DNA of 64,000 nt, from positions 372,001-436,000 of the forward strand of contig CP038116.1 in assembly GCA_004519485.1 (NCBI GenBank). The letters run 5' to 3'. Shown in pieces: positions 29,597-39,325 of this stretch. The position numbers were made by a program, and so were the translations under genes. The notes beneath the pieces were generated by a model. The model searched no databases. It worked only from the letters and a program-made list of their open reading frames with translations, and was not told the DNA's origin. The stretch's first letter is position 1. The number at the start of each line of letters is the position of its first letter. Origin of the DNA: Nannochloropsis oceanica (taxonomy: Eukaryota > Sar > Eustigmatophyceae > Eustigmatales > Monodopsidaceae).

Positions 29597-32515
29597 CTAC
29601 ACCAGGTTTTTGTTTAGATAAAAACGCTTGTTTAACTCCCGGTCAATCTTCCCTTCCCACTTTTCCACCGTCTCCTGGTGTTTCTTGAAGAGCTGGAATA
29701 TCTGCAGTGTGTTGGCCCGCCTCAACGCTAGGATCTCGGCTGCCAGATCCAGTCTGTCTGTCCTCAAGCATGCATGCATAAATGCCACGTAGAACGTGAC
29801 CCTTGCGCGGATCTTGTGCTGCGCCAGACGCTGCAGGGCTGCGTGGTAGAACATAACTAGCTGATCACGTGCGCTCTCCATCTGTTTCCTCTCTTTTTCA
29901 CCCTCAGCCACGCCACTGATGGCTGCGGCGGTTCCAAGTGCAGGCATCTCGAGAAGGCACTGGTGGGTCTCCAGGTTGGGCGGCAGTTTCTTCTCCAGCA
30001 TGCTGGTGAAGATCTGAAGGGCCAGCTCGTATTGGCCGAGGCGCATGGCACCACGCAGGTACTGGTTATACACTACTACATTCAGAGGCACGCCGCATTC
30101 CTCCATCTCCCGTATTAGGCCTTCGATAGCCTCCAGGTCACCCAGCTCCACGAAGCACTTGAGACGCCAGACGCAGCTTGTCACATCGCGGGCAACGCCA
30201 GGCTTGCGCCGCATCTCGTCAGAAATGGAAAGGGCGGCCATGGGATACCCCGCGTTGACAAAAGCCTCCATCAGGGACGTATAGGTGACCAAGTTGGGCG
30301 TCACGCGGCTGCGGCGCATCTCCTTGAAGATGGCCACGGCCTGGGTGGTATCCCCATTCTTGGCGAACATGTCCACTGCCAGACTGTACAACTCCAGATT
30401 TGGCTTCACCTGATCCTTTTCTCTCATCTCTTGCCATAGCGACTGCGCCAGGTCGGTTTGGTGGCAGTCCACCAGGCAGGCTAGCAGGTAGCTGTAGGTG
30501 AGCCGGTCGGGAACGAGGCCCTTGGCTTCCATCAGGCGCAGGATCTGTACTGCCTTGTCCCATTCCAGACGCTTCGTGTGACCCCATATCAAAGTATTGT
30601 ACAGGCGAGTGTCAGGACTGAGACCCGCGTCGAAGACGCGCCGAAGCAGGGCCAGCGCTGTGGCCATGTCGTCCTTCTTCACCGCTGCCTTGATGACGGC
30701 CGTGAAGGCCGGCAACTCGGGCTGCAGGCCCCGCGCCACTGCCTCCTCGAACAAAGCCAACGCCTCTGCCAGCTCGCCACGCTTGCCGTGCAGGTTGATC
30801 AGCACAGTGTATGTGAATATATCCGGTGCCAAGCCTCTCTTGGGCAGCTCCTCGCGGAATAGCTTAAGGGCTTCCTGGGGCTTGTTGCCTTTCTCGCAGG
30901 CGTCCATGGCAGCGTTGTAGGTGACCAGGTCGGGGGCAACGCCCAGCTCCAGCATCATGCGCACCACTTCTAACGCCTTGTCTGCCTGCTTTTTCATTCC
31001 GTACGCCTTAATCAGCGATGAGCAGCAGTGTGCATCTGGCGTCAGTCCCCGCTCAACTGCCAGCTTATACACGGAGACAGCCCGGTCGGCATCCCGCTCC
31101 CGCAGCGCTGCTGCCATCTGCGATAGCACCGCATGCACTCGTAGCTCTCCCATTAGCAGCATACCATTTCCATCCGTTTCCTCTGATACGGTCAGCCTCG
31201 GAGAGAGAAGAGAAGCGGCTGCCCAGGCAGTGGGGCCGCGGTTTGGGGTGATGGAGGCTGAGAGGTTTGGGGATCGGGCCACAGGCCCTCGCCCCGCACC
31301 ACGAGCCACTAAACGCGCGACTTCTGGACTGCGCTCAAACTGCAGACGGACCTTGCTGCCGATCCGCGTGCAAAGCGCCGAGAGCACCCCATCTAGGGAG
31401 TTGGTGCGCCACATGCGGTCCCCCAGAGAGGCCGAGACCGCAATGACCCGGTCGAAGGGCTGGATGAGTTGCAAGGCCGGTGAATCGGACTTTAGGACGC
31501 GGCGTACAAAGACGCCTCCCTCCGCGTCTTCCTGCATAAACTCCAGGGGAACGGGCCGCTCCAGCTCCACTTCGAACACCTCCACCGGCCGGCTAAAGAT
31601 GCTGTCCTCCCCCGCGTCCTGGGCAAGGGACCGCTCGACGCAGAAGGTGATGTCATCTGAAAAGCGGAAGCGCGAGTTGATGGCCGATTCAACGCCCACC
31701 AAGGTCGTTTTCGTCCACAGCTTATTACCCACTGTCGCTGACGCTGCAACGATGCGGTCCCCCACCCTCAAACCTGCCTTCTCCGCATTGCCGCCCGATC
31801 GGATCTCGGAAACAGTGGGCGCGCCGCCCTTCTTGACCCCTTCCGACATATACAGCCCCAAGGGCTTGCGTACCGTCACCTCGAACCGGTGATTGCGCCA
31901 CATGGGGCCCGTTTCCAGCCGCTGAGCTTCCCTCCATGAGGCTGCAGCTTGACCCCCTGCATTCGCCATGTCATCGTAGTCCTCCTGGTCGACGCGGAAT
32001 GGTGCTTGTTGTTGCTGTTGTTGTTGTTGCAGATGTTGCTGTTGTTGCTGTTGCTTCTCGGCGACACCCTTGGCGGGCGCCGTGGCCTGCAGCAGCATAT
32101 TATCCCCGTCCAAGTTGCCTGTCATGGACTCCCATTCCCGCAGCCTTCGTGCTGAATTAGACGATGACGACCCCGCGTCCCATCCTCCCATGGCAGTTGC
32201 TAGACAGGACGAGGGCGATGATGATGACGACGAGGAAGGGGAAGACCACGTATGTCGGGATTGTGGCTGGTGTATTTTACTAGCACTGCCACCTGCAAAA
32301 GCAGCTGTGGCGGCCGCCGCGGCGACGGTGGCGGCTGAAGAGGACAAGAGCATGAGGCGCCACCAATCTGCCGCCGACCCTCTTCCTCCGCACCCTCCTG
32401 CATGGCTACCCTGACGACTTCTTATTCTGGACATAGCGCGTCGTCTTGGCGTGTAGGGGTGCCCACCCTCTTGCTGTAATGGCGCAACTGACGCTGTCTG
32501 CGGTGGTATTTCCAT
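29597..32515 (-). CDS. PDZ-PDZ-pentatricopeptide repeat protein, probably organellar
   Basis: Predicted organelle RNA-binding protein of unusual build; 972 residues in one exon. The N-terminal 70 residues include a hydrophobic run (WWRLMLLSSSAATVAAAAAT then AAFAGG) that looks like a plastid presequence. Residues 155-170 are poly-Gln. Two PDZ-like units follow: about 209-296 (KPLGLYMSEGVKKGGAP, EKAGLRVGDRIVAASA) and 312-396 (VPLEFMQEDAEGGVFVRRVL, LIQPFDRVIAVSASLGDRMW). From about 460 to 900 there are roughly ten PPR units, such as AVSVYKLAVERGLTPDAHCC, ALEVVRMMLELGVAPDLVTY, AVAIFKEMRRSRVTPNLVTY and ALQIFTSMLEKKLPPNLETH. The ATG at 32515 is the first in frame after non-ATG codons. Divergent from a plastid FAD monooxygenase. 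Confidence 0.85.
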   Translation of the reverse strand: MEIPPQTASVAPLQQEGGHPYTPRRRAMSRIRSRQGSHAGGCGGRGSAADWWRLMLLSSSAATVAAAAATAAFAGGSASKIHQPQSRHTWSSPSSSSSSSPSSCLATAMGGWDAGSSSSNSARRLREWESMTGNLDGDNMLLQATAPAKGVAEKQQQQQQHLQQQQQQQQAPFRVDQEDYDDMANAGGQAAASWREAQRLETGPMWRNHRFEVTVRKPLGLYMSEGVKKGGAPTVSEIRSGGNAEKAGLRVGDRIVAASATVGNKLWTKTTLVGVESAINSRFRFSDDITFCVERSLAQDAGEDSIFSRPVEVFEVELERPVPLEFMQEDAEGGVFVRRVLKSDSPALQLIQPFDRVIAVSASLGDRMWRTNSLDGVLSALCTRIGSKVRLQFERSPEVARLVARGAGRGPVARSPNLSASITPNRGPTAWAAASLLSPRLTVSEETDGNGMLLMGELRVHAVLSQMAAALRERDADRAVSVYKLAVERGLTPDAHCCSSLIKAYGMKKQADKALEVVRMMLELGVAPDLVTYNAAMDACEKGNKPQEALKLFREELPKRGLAPDIFTYTVLINLHGKRGELAEALALFEEAVARGLQPELPAFTAVIKAAVKKDDMATALALLRRVFDAGLSPDTRLYNTLIWGHTKRLEWDKAVQILRLMEAKGLVPDRLTYSYLLACLVDCHQTDLAQSLWQEMREKDQVKPNLELYSLAVDMFAKNGDTTQAVAIFKEMRRSRVTPNLVTYTSLMEAFVNAGYPMAALSISDEMRRKPGVARDVTSCVWRLKCFVELGDLEAIEGLIREMEECGVPLNVVVYNQYLRGAMRLGQYELALQIFTSMLEKKLPPNLETHQCLLEMPALGTAAAISGVAEGEKERKQMESARDQLVMFYHAALQRLAQHKIRARVTFYVAFMHACLRTDRLDLAAEILALRRANTLQIFQLFKKHQETVEKWEGKIDRELNKRFYLNKNLV
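31995..32060. repeat. CAA/CAG (- strand) trinucleotide run in coding sequence
   Basis: Encodes the poly-Gln stretch of the PDZ-PPR protein, interrupted by CAT/CTG codons. Confidence 0.8.
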
Positions 32516-33087
32516 CCCTCCTGACGTGCAGAAGATGTTGTTGCTCTCTTGGGAGACCAAGTGATGAGGTGGTCCGGGTGTGAGGGAGGAATCCTGGCTC
32601 CACTTAAAAAGATGGTTTGACAGACCGTGCGTGCGAAAAGCGCTACGTCCTGTTCAAAAAGTAAATAAATTGGGTTAGGAGATGTGGAAGAAGACTTGAG
32701 CATGTATCAATGAACTGGAGCGGTCAAGAGGCGGACGCAGTCCAAGCCGCCAGGCAGTAAACGAGTGAGGAAGCCTCCACACGGTGCGTGTCACCTTTCA
32801 CGGATCTGGACGATAAACGCGACTCGCACATCGCGAAGTAGGCACCAGCTTATCGAAAAACAAGGCATACGCAACAACGACATCACGACAAGAAACCTCA
32901 GTCACATTGCACTCTCGTTCTGACTCTTTGCGTCTCGAAGCATCATATTTGTGACAGTGACGAGGGAGATAGCGGGAAACATTGCGCGAATGCGGGTTTC
33001 GACGAGGGGGGTGATTATCGTGATAAGTCGCACACTCCATACTTCCTTCTCTCATGTTTTCGTCATACCACACCCATTTTTACAGCC
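32516..33087. promoter_or_regulatory. Divergent region PDZ-PPR / FAD monooxygenase
   Basis: About 570 bp between opposed start codons of two genes with plastid-like presequences. No coding signal; presumptive shared control region. Confidence 0.45.
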
Positions 33088-34545
33088 ATGACGGGTAGGA
33101 GAAGTGGTGTACCGGTTTTCCTGGTATATTCATGTGCTCCCTTGCTTCTTCTCCTCCTTCTCGCCTCATCCCCAGTCGTACACGCCTTCCGCCCCGTCAG
33201 TCGTAATCCAAAGTGCTACCAGCAACGCACCCGTGCACAAATGGCCATCACGATGGCAACAGACAATACCCTGGAAACAGAAGTCTTAATTGTTGGCGTG
33301 GGTCCTGCGGGAGTATCGCTTGCTGCGGACCTGGAGCGTCGAGGCATCATCGATTACCTCCTGGTCGAGAAGGCAAGCTCACCGCGTGAAGGGGGCACAG
33401 CAATAGGCTTTTGGACTAATGCCTGGCGGTGCTTGGAGAGCTTGGGGGTGGCGGAGGGATTGCGAAAATCTTATTTACAAGGCGAACGCGTGCGTATTGG
33501 AACTGGCCAAGAAGGCAAGGAACTGACGAGCTTTAGCCTGGAAGAGTGCGATGGAGGGCCACATGAATTCCGGTACATTATGCGTAGCGACCTGTTACGC
33601 CAACTTTTGAAAATTGTGCCCAAGCAACGAGTGGCATATAACAAGGCCGTGGTGGGGTTTCGGGAGGATAAGGGAGAAGGAGTGGTAATAGCCGAGTTGT
33701 CTTGCGGGCAAAAGATCCGATGCAAAGCTTTGGTGGGGGCGGACGGCGTAGGGAGTACGGTGCACAAATTACTTTTTCCCGGACAAAAGCTGGCCAACTA
33801 TGCCGGTTATCAGGCCATTCGTGGTGTGGCCACGATATCAAAAAGTGGCAGCTTACCCCCCTTCTTCACGTTTGAAAGAGGGGTGGTAAATCAAGTGTGG
33901 GGCGCTGGCGTGCGGCTTGGTACCTTTCGAATGACGGAGACGAGCCTGTATTGGTTTGTGACGTACAATGACCAGCAGCGTGAAGCAGGCCGCGACGATG
34001 ATGGTGCAGAATTGCTGCAGAAAGTTCGAAGCCTGCTTGCTGGGTGGGATGCACGGTGGGGCATTGACACAATTCTTAAAAATACACCCGCGCAAGACGT
34101 GCTTCGCACTAGCATCGGCGACAGATGGCCAAAGCCTTTGGGTAATTGGGGTCAAGGCCGCGTGACACTGCTAGGGGATGCTGCCCATCCCATGACGCCC
34201 AATCTGGGCCAGGGCGGGGCGGCTGGCATGGAGGATGCCTTAGTGCTCGGAGAGCTCTTAGTAGCTGCCTTGGACAAGGGCGACGTGGGGGCGGAGACGG
34301 TTCCTCAAGCCTTGCGAGCCTACGAAAAGGAACGTGGGCGCCGCATCACATACCTGACGCTCAAATCATTTATCTTTGGGTTTTTACTCCAAATACCGTA
34401 CTCGCCCGTCACCTTTGTTAGGGACAATTTGGCCCTTCCCTTGGTTTTCAAACCGCGGTCGTTCTTATCCCACACAAAATTCGAGGCACCACCTCTTCCA
34501 AGCAAAGTGGAGAAGAAAAAAAGGCGTATGTTTCCCCTCATGTAA
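33088..34545 (+). CDS. Plastid-targeted FAD-dependent monooxygenase (UbiH/zeaxanthin-epoxidase-like fold)
   Basis: Aromatic-ring or isoprenoid hydroxylase/epoxidase of the PHBH-type FAD fold; 485 residues, one exon. The presequence has a strong hydrophobic core (APLLLLLLLASSPVVHA) followed by FRPVS, a classic ASAF-type site, then a Ser/Arg/Gln-rich transit part. The enzyme starts TEVLIVGVGPAGVSLAADLE (GxGxxG), has ALVGADGVGSTVHKLLF (DG motif) and RVTLLGDAAHPMTPNLGQGG then AAGMEDALVLGEL (GD motif binding FAD ribityl). The overall order resembles zeaxanthin epoxidase and UbiH-like proteins, but the long zeaxanthin-epoxidase C-terminus and FHA domain are absent. The end is basic. Substrate not determinable from sequence. 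Confidence 0.87.
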   Translation: MTGRRSGVPVFLVYSCAPLLLLLLLASSPVVHAFRPVSRNPKCYQQRTRAQMAITMATDNTLETEVLIVGVGPAGVSLAADLERRGIIDYLLVEKASSPREGGTAIGFWTNAWRCLESLGVAEGLRKSYLQGERVRIGTGQEGKELTSFSLEECDGGPHEFRYIMRSDLLRQLLKIVPKQRVAYNKAVVGFREDKGEGVVIAELSCGQKIRCKALVGADGVGSTVHKLLFPGQKLANYAGYQAIRGVATISKSGSLPPFFTFERGVVNQVWGAGVRLGTFRMTETSLYWFVTYNDQQREAGRDDDGAELLQKVRSLLAGWDARWGIDTILKNTPAQDVLRTSIGDRWPKPLGNWGQGRVTLLGDAAHPMTPNLGQGGAAGMEDALVLGELLVAALDKGDVGAETVPQALRAYEKERGRRITYLTLKSFIFGFLLQIPYSPVTFVRDNLALPLVFKPRSFLSHTKFEAPPLPSKVEKKKRRMFPLM

Positions 34546-35490
34546 ATTAGTAGATGAAGGGATGTGATTATGATTGAAAGAAATTCAACCCTTGAGACAA
34601 GCCACACGTCCCGTTTTCCCAAAGGCCTCTAGTGCTAGTGATAAAAAAAAAGACTTTTGCCAGATGATTCCATCACACTTGAAAGCTGGTAATAAAGTTT
34701 TATTACCGGTAGCAGCGAAATGACACGGAGGGCGCGTACACACACGTTTCCACGGCGTGCCCACCCGAGTCACCCACGGACTTGGAATTTTCAGAATCGG
34801 TGGGTGGCTCGAAATCGGGTTTGTTCCCCTTCAGAAATACGTGCGTGTCAGACATCCGGCCTCGTGCTTCACTTAAATGTTATAAGTAAAAACACGCGTC
34901 AAATCGCACCTATCCTCGACGTTTTCGATAAAGACGGTGCTGGACCTCGTGCTCTTCTTGGGGGAGGGAAACGATCGGAGATGCTCCAGGAGTCCCGCTC
35001 CGCATACGCCCTCCTCGCTCCATTTTCTCTCGTCGTGTTTTTATTGTCACCACTGTGTCTTTGATATTGCTCACAGATCTTGACCGAAGCTATGATCACA
35101 AGGTCACAGCTGTCATAGCGTAGAGCCTCACGTTCCGTCCTTTCCGTAACACATCCAATACCTTACCAAGGAGAGGCCCCAAGCCACCAGTGGGCCGTAC
35201 ACGTCACAGTGACGCCTACAATAGGGGACCAAGCTGCAATGCGAGTGCTGCAGCGGGGAGACGAACTCTACGCCGAGACCGGCATTTCCTAGAGGATCCG
35301 TGGACGCCACCTAGTCTCTTGTGTTCAGTGGTCAACTCCAAGCGTCATCATCTCCATCAGCAAGGGCCTCGATCCTGTACGCCGCCACCCATTGTCGTTG
35401 CAGCAGGCCAACTCCAAGCATCGTTCCCGACGCCTCCACACCAGACCACCTAGCTTGCCTTGATATAAGTCAATATTTGACACGGATATC
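34546..35490. other. Intergenic region, no gene seen
   Basis: About 945 bp between two + strand genes. Only short frames without family signal. It holds the monooxygenase 3' flank and the permease promoter. Confidence 0.6.
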
Positions 35491-37050
35491 ATGAATGAAG
35501 CCGCCAGGCCCTTACTGTCTGGTAAGGCAGTCACGACTCTCGTTACCCCACCCTTGTCCCCACGCAAGGATCATCAAATTGGTACCGCAGCATTGGCTGC
35601 CTTGATATTCTTCAGCGTTAGTGGTGGGCCCTTCGGAATGGAAGAATGCGTGTTGGCAGGAGGCCCTCTTCTGAGCATGGTTGGCCTTGTCGTGCTTCCC
35701 GTGCTTTGGTCAGCACCGGAGGCCCTTATTACCGCGGAACTCGCCCCTGCCTTCCCTGAAAGCGCAGGGTCAGTGGCGTGGGTGGAGGCAGCCTTTGGCC
35801 CCTTTTGGGGTTGGATGAAAGGCTTTCTTTCTTGGCTCAGTGGCGTGACGGACAACGCACTGTATCCCGTCCTTATCTGCGACTACCTGGTCTCGTTCTT
35901 TGAAAAGGAAGCCGAGGTAATTGGCGTCGCCCACGGGATCCACCGCGTCTTGCTCTTGCTAGGCCTGACGCTGGTGCTCACGTACCTCAACTGGCGCGGG
36001 TTGGACGTGGTGGGTAATGCGGCTATTTTATTGATGGGACTATGTATGCTGCCGTTTGTCGTGATGTGTGTCGCGGGCATCATCCAGTACCAGAGCCTTG
36101 ATTTTACGCGGCTGGGCCAGTTACCCGAAGGAGGATGGGGGGCCGTGCAATGGTCGAGCATTCTCAACATTTTATTTTGGCAACTCAACTATTGGGACTC
36201 TGTTTCCACCTTTGCAGGCGATGTCAAGGACCCCGGCCATGCCTTTCCACGGGCCCTGGCCGTTGCACTGTTTGTGGTGGTGCTTAGCACCCTCCTCCCG
36301 CTAGCCGTCGCCGTGGCGGGCACGACTTTTTCGTACAGTGATTATACGGACGGGTTCTTCGGGAAGATTGGCACGGCTTTGGTGGGAAAGTGGCTGGGGG
36401 TGATGGTTGCGCTGGCGGCGGCCTTGTCGTCGGTGGGCATGTTTGAGGCAGAGATGGCAAGCGATGCCTTCTCGCTCATGGGCATGGCGGAGCGAGGGCA
36501 TCTCCCTGCACTCTTTGCCCAGCGCTCACGGCACGGAACGCCTACTGCTGCCATTTTATGTTCCGCTCTCGGTATCGCTTTCTTGGCGACCATGTCCTTT
36601 TTGGAAATACTGGAAGTGCTGAACTTTTTGTACATGCTGGCCATGCTGATTGAGTTTGGCGCCTTTGTTCGCCTGCGCGTGTCGCGGCCTCTAATGCGTC
36701 GGCCATACCGTATCCCGCTCGGCACGGCTGGAGTGAGCGTGATGTTGACGGGGCCCGTGGTCTTGTTGGTCTGCATGATGGCCATGGCTCCTCTGAAAGC
36801 TTGGGCCATCTGCGGGGTGGCTGTGATGGTGGGATGTGGGTTGTACTTTGCCCTGCACCACCCTGCCACGCGCCGGTGTTGCGTCTTTTTGCAGGATCCA
36901 TTTGAAGCTTCGAGTGCCACAGCGGGTGCATGGGAGCCCCTAATGGTCGTGCAGGTTTACGGGACAGACGTAGTGGAGGAGGGGGAGGGGGAAGAGGAGG
37001 AAGAGAAGGAGGAGAGGAAGAAGGGGACGGGGGTGATGCCATACGTGTGA
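35491..37050 (+). CDS. Polyamine/amino-acid permease (APC superfamily, LAT/PUT type)
   Basis: Membrane transporter with about twelve hydrophobic segments, 519 residues, one exon. The start [20 protein letters not shown], then [20 protein letters not shown] and [20 protein letters not shown], with [20 protein letters not shown], closely follow the plant and protist polyamine uptake transporter group (family text I recall: [53 protein letters not shown]). Mid-protein [20 protein letters not shown] matches the LAT helix with the WD pair. The C-terminus is a Glu/Lys-rich cytosolic tail from GAG codons. Substrate (putrescine/spermidine or neutral amino acids) is by analogy. No plastid presequence is visible, so plasma membrane or endomembrane is likely. 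Confidence 0.86.
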   Translation: [519 protein letters not shown]

Positions 37051-37855
37051 GGGGAAGGAATAATGGCTGCAGAAAGCAGGGTAGTGCATAGCCCTTATTT
37101 TCCAACCGAAAGGAGTGCAAGATAGCCAACACATATAGAAAAAAAATATATAACATATTTGCCACTGCGAGGACAATTTACTTTTATTTTCTTCCCCCGG
37201 GAGGACTGGCCTGCCATCCATGTCGGAGAAATGCGGGACACACACAAGAGTATCCCAAATGCACTCGCATACTTCCAACAAGCAGACCATACTCCAGTGC
37301 GTGCAGCAGAACGGCGGAAAGTTACTTGAAAAGATAAACCAAGCCAGCAAGCCAATGGGCCGTCTGCTGCCGTTGCAGGCCGCCGTAGTAAACCCGTGTC
37401 TGGGATTACAAAACAGAGAAAATGCTCTCAAGTTCATTGCCAGGCAGTTTTTTCCTTCGAGCGAAAAAGCACGCGTCTCAAGTGCTGCATTGATGGGTCT
37501 CTTGGAGGTCGCGCATGTGTGACGAGCCAGAGTTTGCAAATACAAAGCAGGTCATCTGTCGGCACCATCCGATCCAATCTCAAAACCACCTCACTTTCAC
37601 TCGCCAGCTGTGATCGTCTTGCGAAGATGTGCCTATGAGAAGATGTACTGCATGACCCCTGCAGGACATTAACAAGTGCGTACTGTGACTGATGCCCTGT
37701 CTCATTCTCTTCCCTACCACCACCGCACAAAGAAGAACGACCTTGTCACTGAGACACTGCCAGGGCGCGCAACCGTGGGCAATTTACCCCCTTTCTCAAG
37801 TAGCAGCATCAGCAGCAGCGGCCGCCGCAGCAGTATCACAACGCGCACAAGCACC
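37051..37855. other. Intergenic region with possible 5' coding extension of alanine aminotransferase
   Basis: About 800 bp. In its last 180 bp the aminotransferase frame stays open upstream of ATG 37856 and would encode a Ser/Arg-rich stretch like a mitochondrial presequence, but contains no in-frame ATG; an upstream exon could supply one. Otherwise no gene seen. Confidence 0.5.
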
Positions 37856-39325
37856 ATGGCGTCGTCGCAACCACGTGTCCTGAACTATGACATGTTGCCG
37901 GAGCATGTCAAACGTTGCGAGTACGCCGTCCGTGGAGAGCTGTATCGTGCAGCCACGGCTAGGGTGGCCGCGGGCAAGGAGGTTATCTTTACCAACGTGG
38001 GCAATCCCCACGGCTTGGGCCAGAAGCCCCTGACCTTCATTCGCCAAGTGTTTGCCCTTGTCAGTGCCCCTTTTCTGTTGGATCACCCCGATGTCCAACG
38101 CCTGTTTCCGCGCGACGCCATTGCCCGTGCCAAGGCATACCTGAAGGCCGCGCCGGGCGGGATAGGCGCCTACAGCGACTCCAAGGGTCTCCCCATCGTC
38201 CGGCAAGAGTTTGCCGACTTTCTGATGCGGCGTGATGGCTTTGGTGCCAACATTGATAATATATTTCTTACTAACGGGGCCAGCGAGGGCGTGCGCCTGG
38301 GCTTGACTGCGTTGCTCCGCGGGCCGCAAGACGGCATCCTGGTGCCCATTCCCCAGTATCCGCTATACTCGGCCGCCATACAGCTCTTGAACGGGAGCAT
38401 GGTCGGCTACTACTTGCGCGAGGAGTCTGGCTGGTCCCTTGACTTCGACGAGCTGGAGCGGGCGGTACGGGACGCGAAGCGGCAGGGCGTGCAGGTGCGT
38501 GGGATGGTGTTCATCAACCCGGGCAATCCCACGGGCCAGTGCCTTAGCCGCAAGGACTTGGAGGGCCTCATCAAGTTCGCACACAAGCACAAGCTTGTCC
38601 TGATGGCGGACGAAGTTTACCAGGACAATATCTATCAGAGCGTGCGGCCCTTCATCTCGGCGCGGCACGTGGCCCTGAGCATGGGCGCACCCTTCGCCAC
38701 GGACGTGGAGATTGCCACCTTCCACACGGCCTCCAAAGGCGTGTACGGTGAGTGTGGCTTTCGCGGGGGGGTGATGGAGCTGCTCAACTTTGATCAGCGC
38801 GTGTCCGACGAACTGTACAAGCTGGCATCTATCAACCTGTCGCCCAACGTTCCCGGCCAGGTTGTGCTGGGGCTGATGATCAATGGGCCTCGACCGGGAG
38901 ACGAGTCGTATGCACAATACGCGCGTGAGAAGCAGGAGCTGCTTGACTCGCTTCGACGCCGGGCCCGGGCCATCACTGACGCCTTCAACAGCTGTGAGGG
39001 GATAGTGTGTCAGGAGACGGAGGGTGCCATGTACTCCTTTCCAAAGATCACCCTTCCGGCCGGGGCGATGGCGGCGGCTAAGGCGGCAGGCAAGGCACCC
39101 GATGTCTTTTACTGCCTCAAGCTTCTGGAGCAGACGGGCATTTCTACTGTACCGGGATCGGGCTTCAAGCAACGGGACGGGACGTTCCACTTCCGCACCA
39201 CCATCTTGCCGCCCGAGAGCCAGTTCCAATCAATCATTCAGCGGTTTCTGGCCTTCCATTCCGCCTTCATGGCCGAGTACAAGGGCTCGAGTGGGACAAG
39301 TGTCAGTACACGCGCGCGATTGTAG
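37856..39325 (+). CDS. ALT: Alanine aminotransferase
   Basis: PLP enzyme converting alanine and 2-oxoglutarate to pyruvate and glutamate. From CACCATGG the protein has 489 residues, near the family's usual 480-500. Conserved blocks: EYAVRGELYRAA, IFTNVGNPHGLGQKPLTFIR, QVFALVSAPFLL, GGIGAYSDSKGLPIVRQEFA, IFLTNGASEGVRLGL, VFINPGNPTGQCLS (NPGNPTG), LMADEVYQDNIY and FHTASKGVYGECGFRGG with the PLP Lys, then GAMYSFPKI and GSGFKQRDGTFHFRTTILPP. All match the alanine aminotransferase group of class I aminotransferases. Compartment depends on the unresolved 5' end: cytosolic from this ATG, possibly mitochondrial if an upstream exon exists. Confidence 0.95.
   Translation: MASSQPRVLNYDMLPEHVKRCEYAVRGELYRAATARVAAGKEVIFTNVGNPHGLGQKPLTFIRQVFALVSAPFLLDHPDVQRLFPRDAIARAKAYLKAAPGGIGAYSDSKGLPIVRQEFADFLMRRDGFGANIDNIFLTNGASEGVRLGLTALLRGPQDGILVPIPQYPLYSAAIQLLNGSMVGYYLREESGWSLDFDELERAVRDAKRQGVQVRGMVFINPGNPTGQCLSRKDLEGLIKFAHKHKLVLMADEVYQDNIYQSVRPFISARHVALSMGAPFATDVEIATFHTASKGVYGECGFRGGVMELLNFDQRVSDELYKLASINLSPNVPGQVVLGLMINGPRPGDESYAQYAREKQELLDSLRRRARAITDAFNSCEGIVCQETEGAMYSFPKITLPAGAMAAAKAAGKAPDVFYCLKLLEQTGISTVPGSGFKQRDGTFHFRTTILPPESQFQSIIQRFLAFHSAFMAEYKGSSGTSVSTRARL

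Noticed and set aside
37796-39229. - strand frames of 177 and 288 residues opposite alanine aminotransferase
   Set aside because: GC-rich third-position shadows; the + strand protein matches its family end to end.
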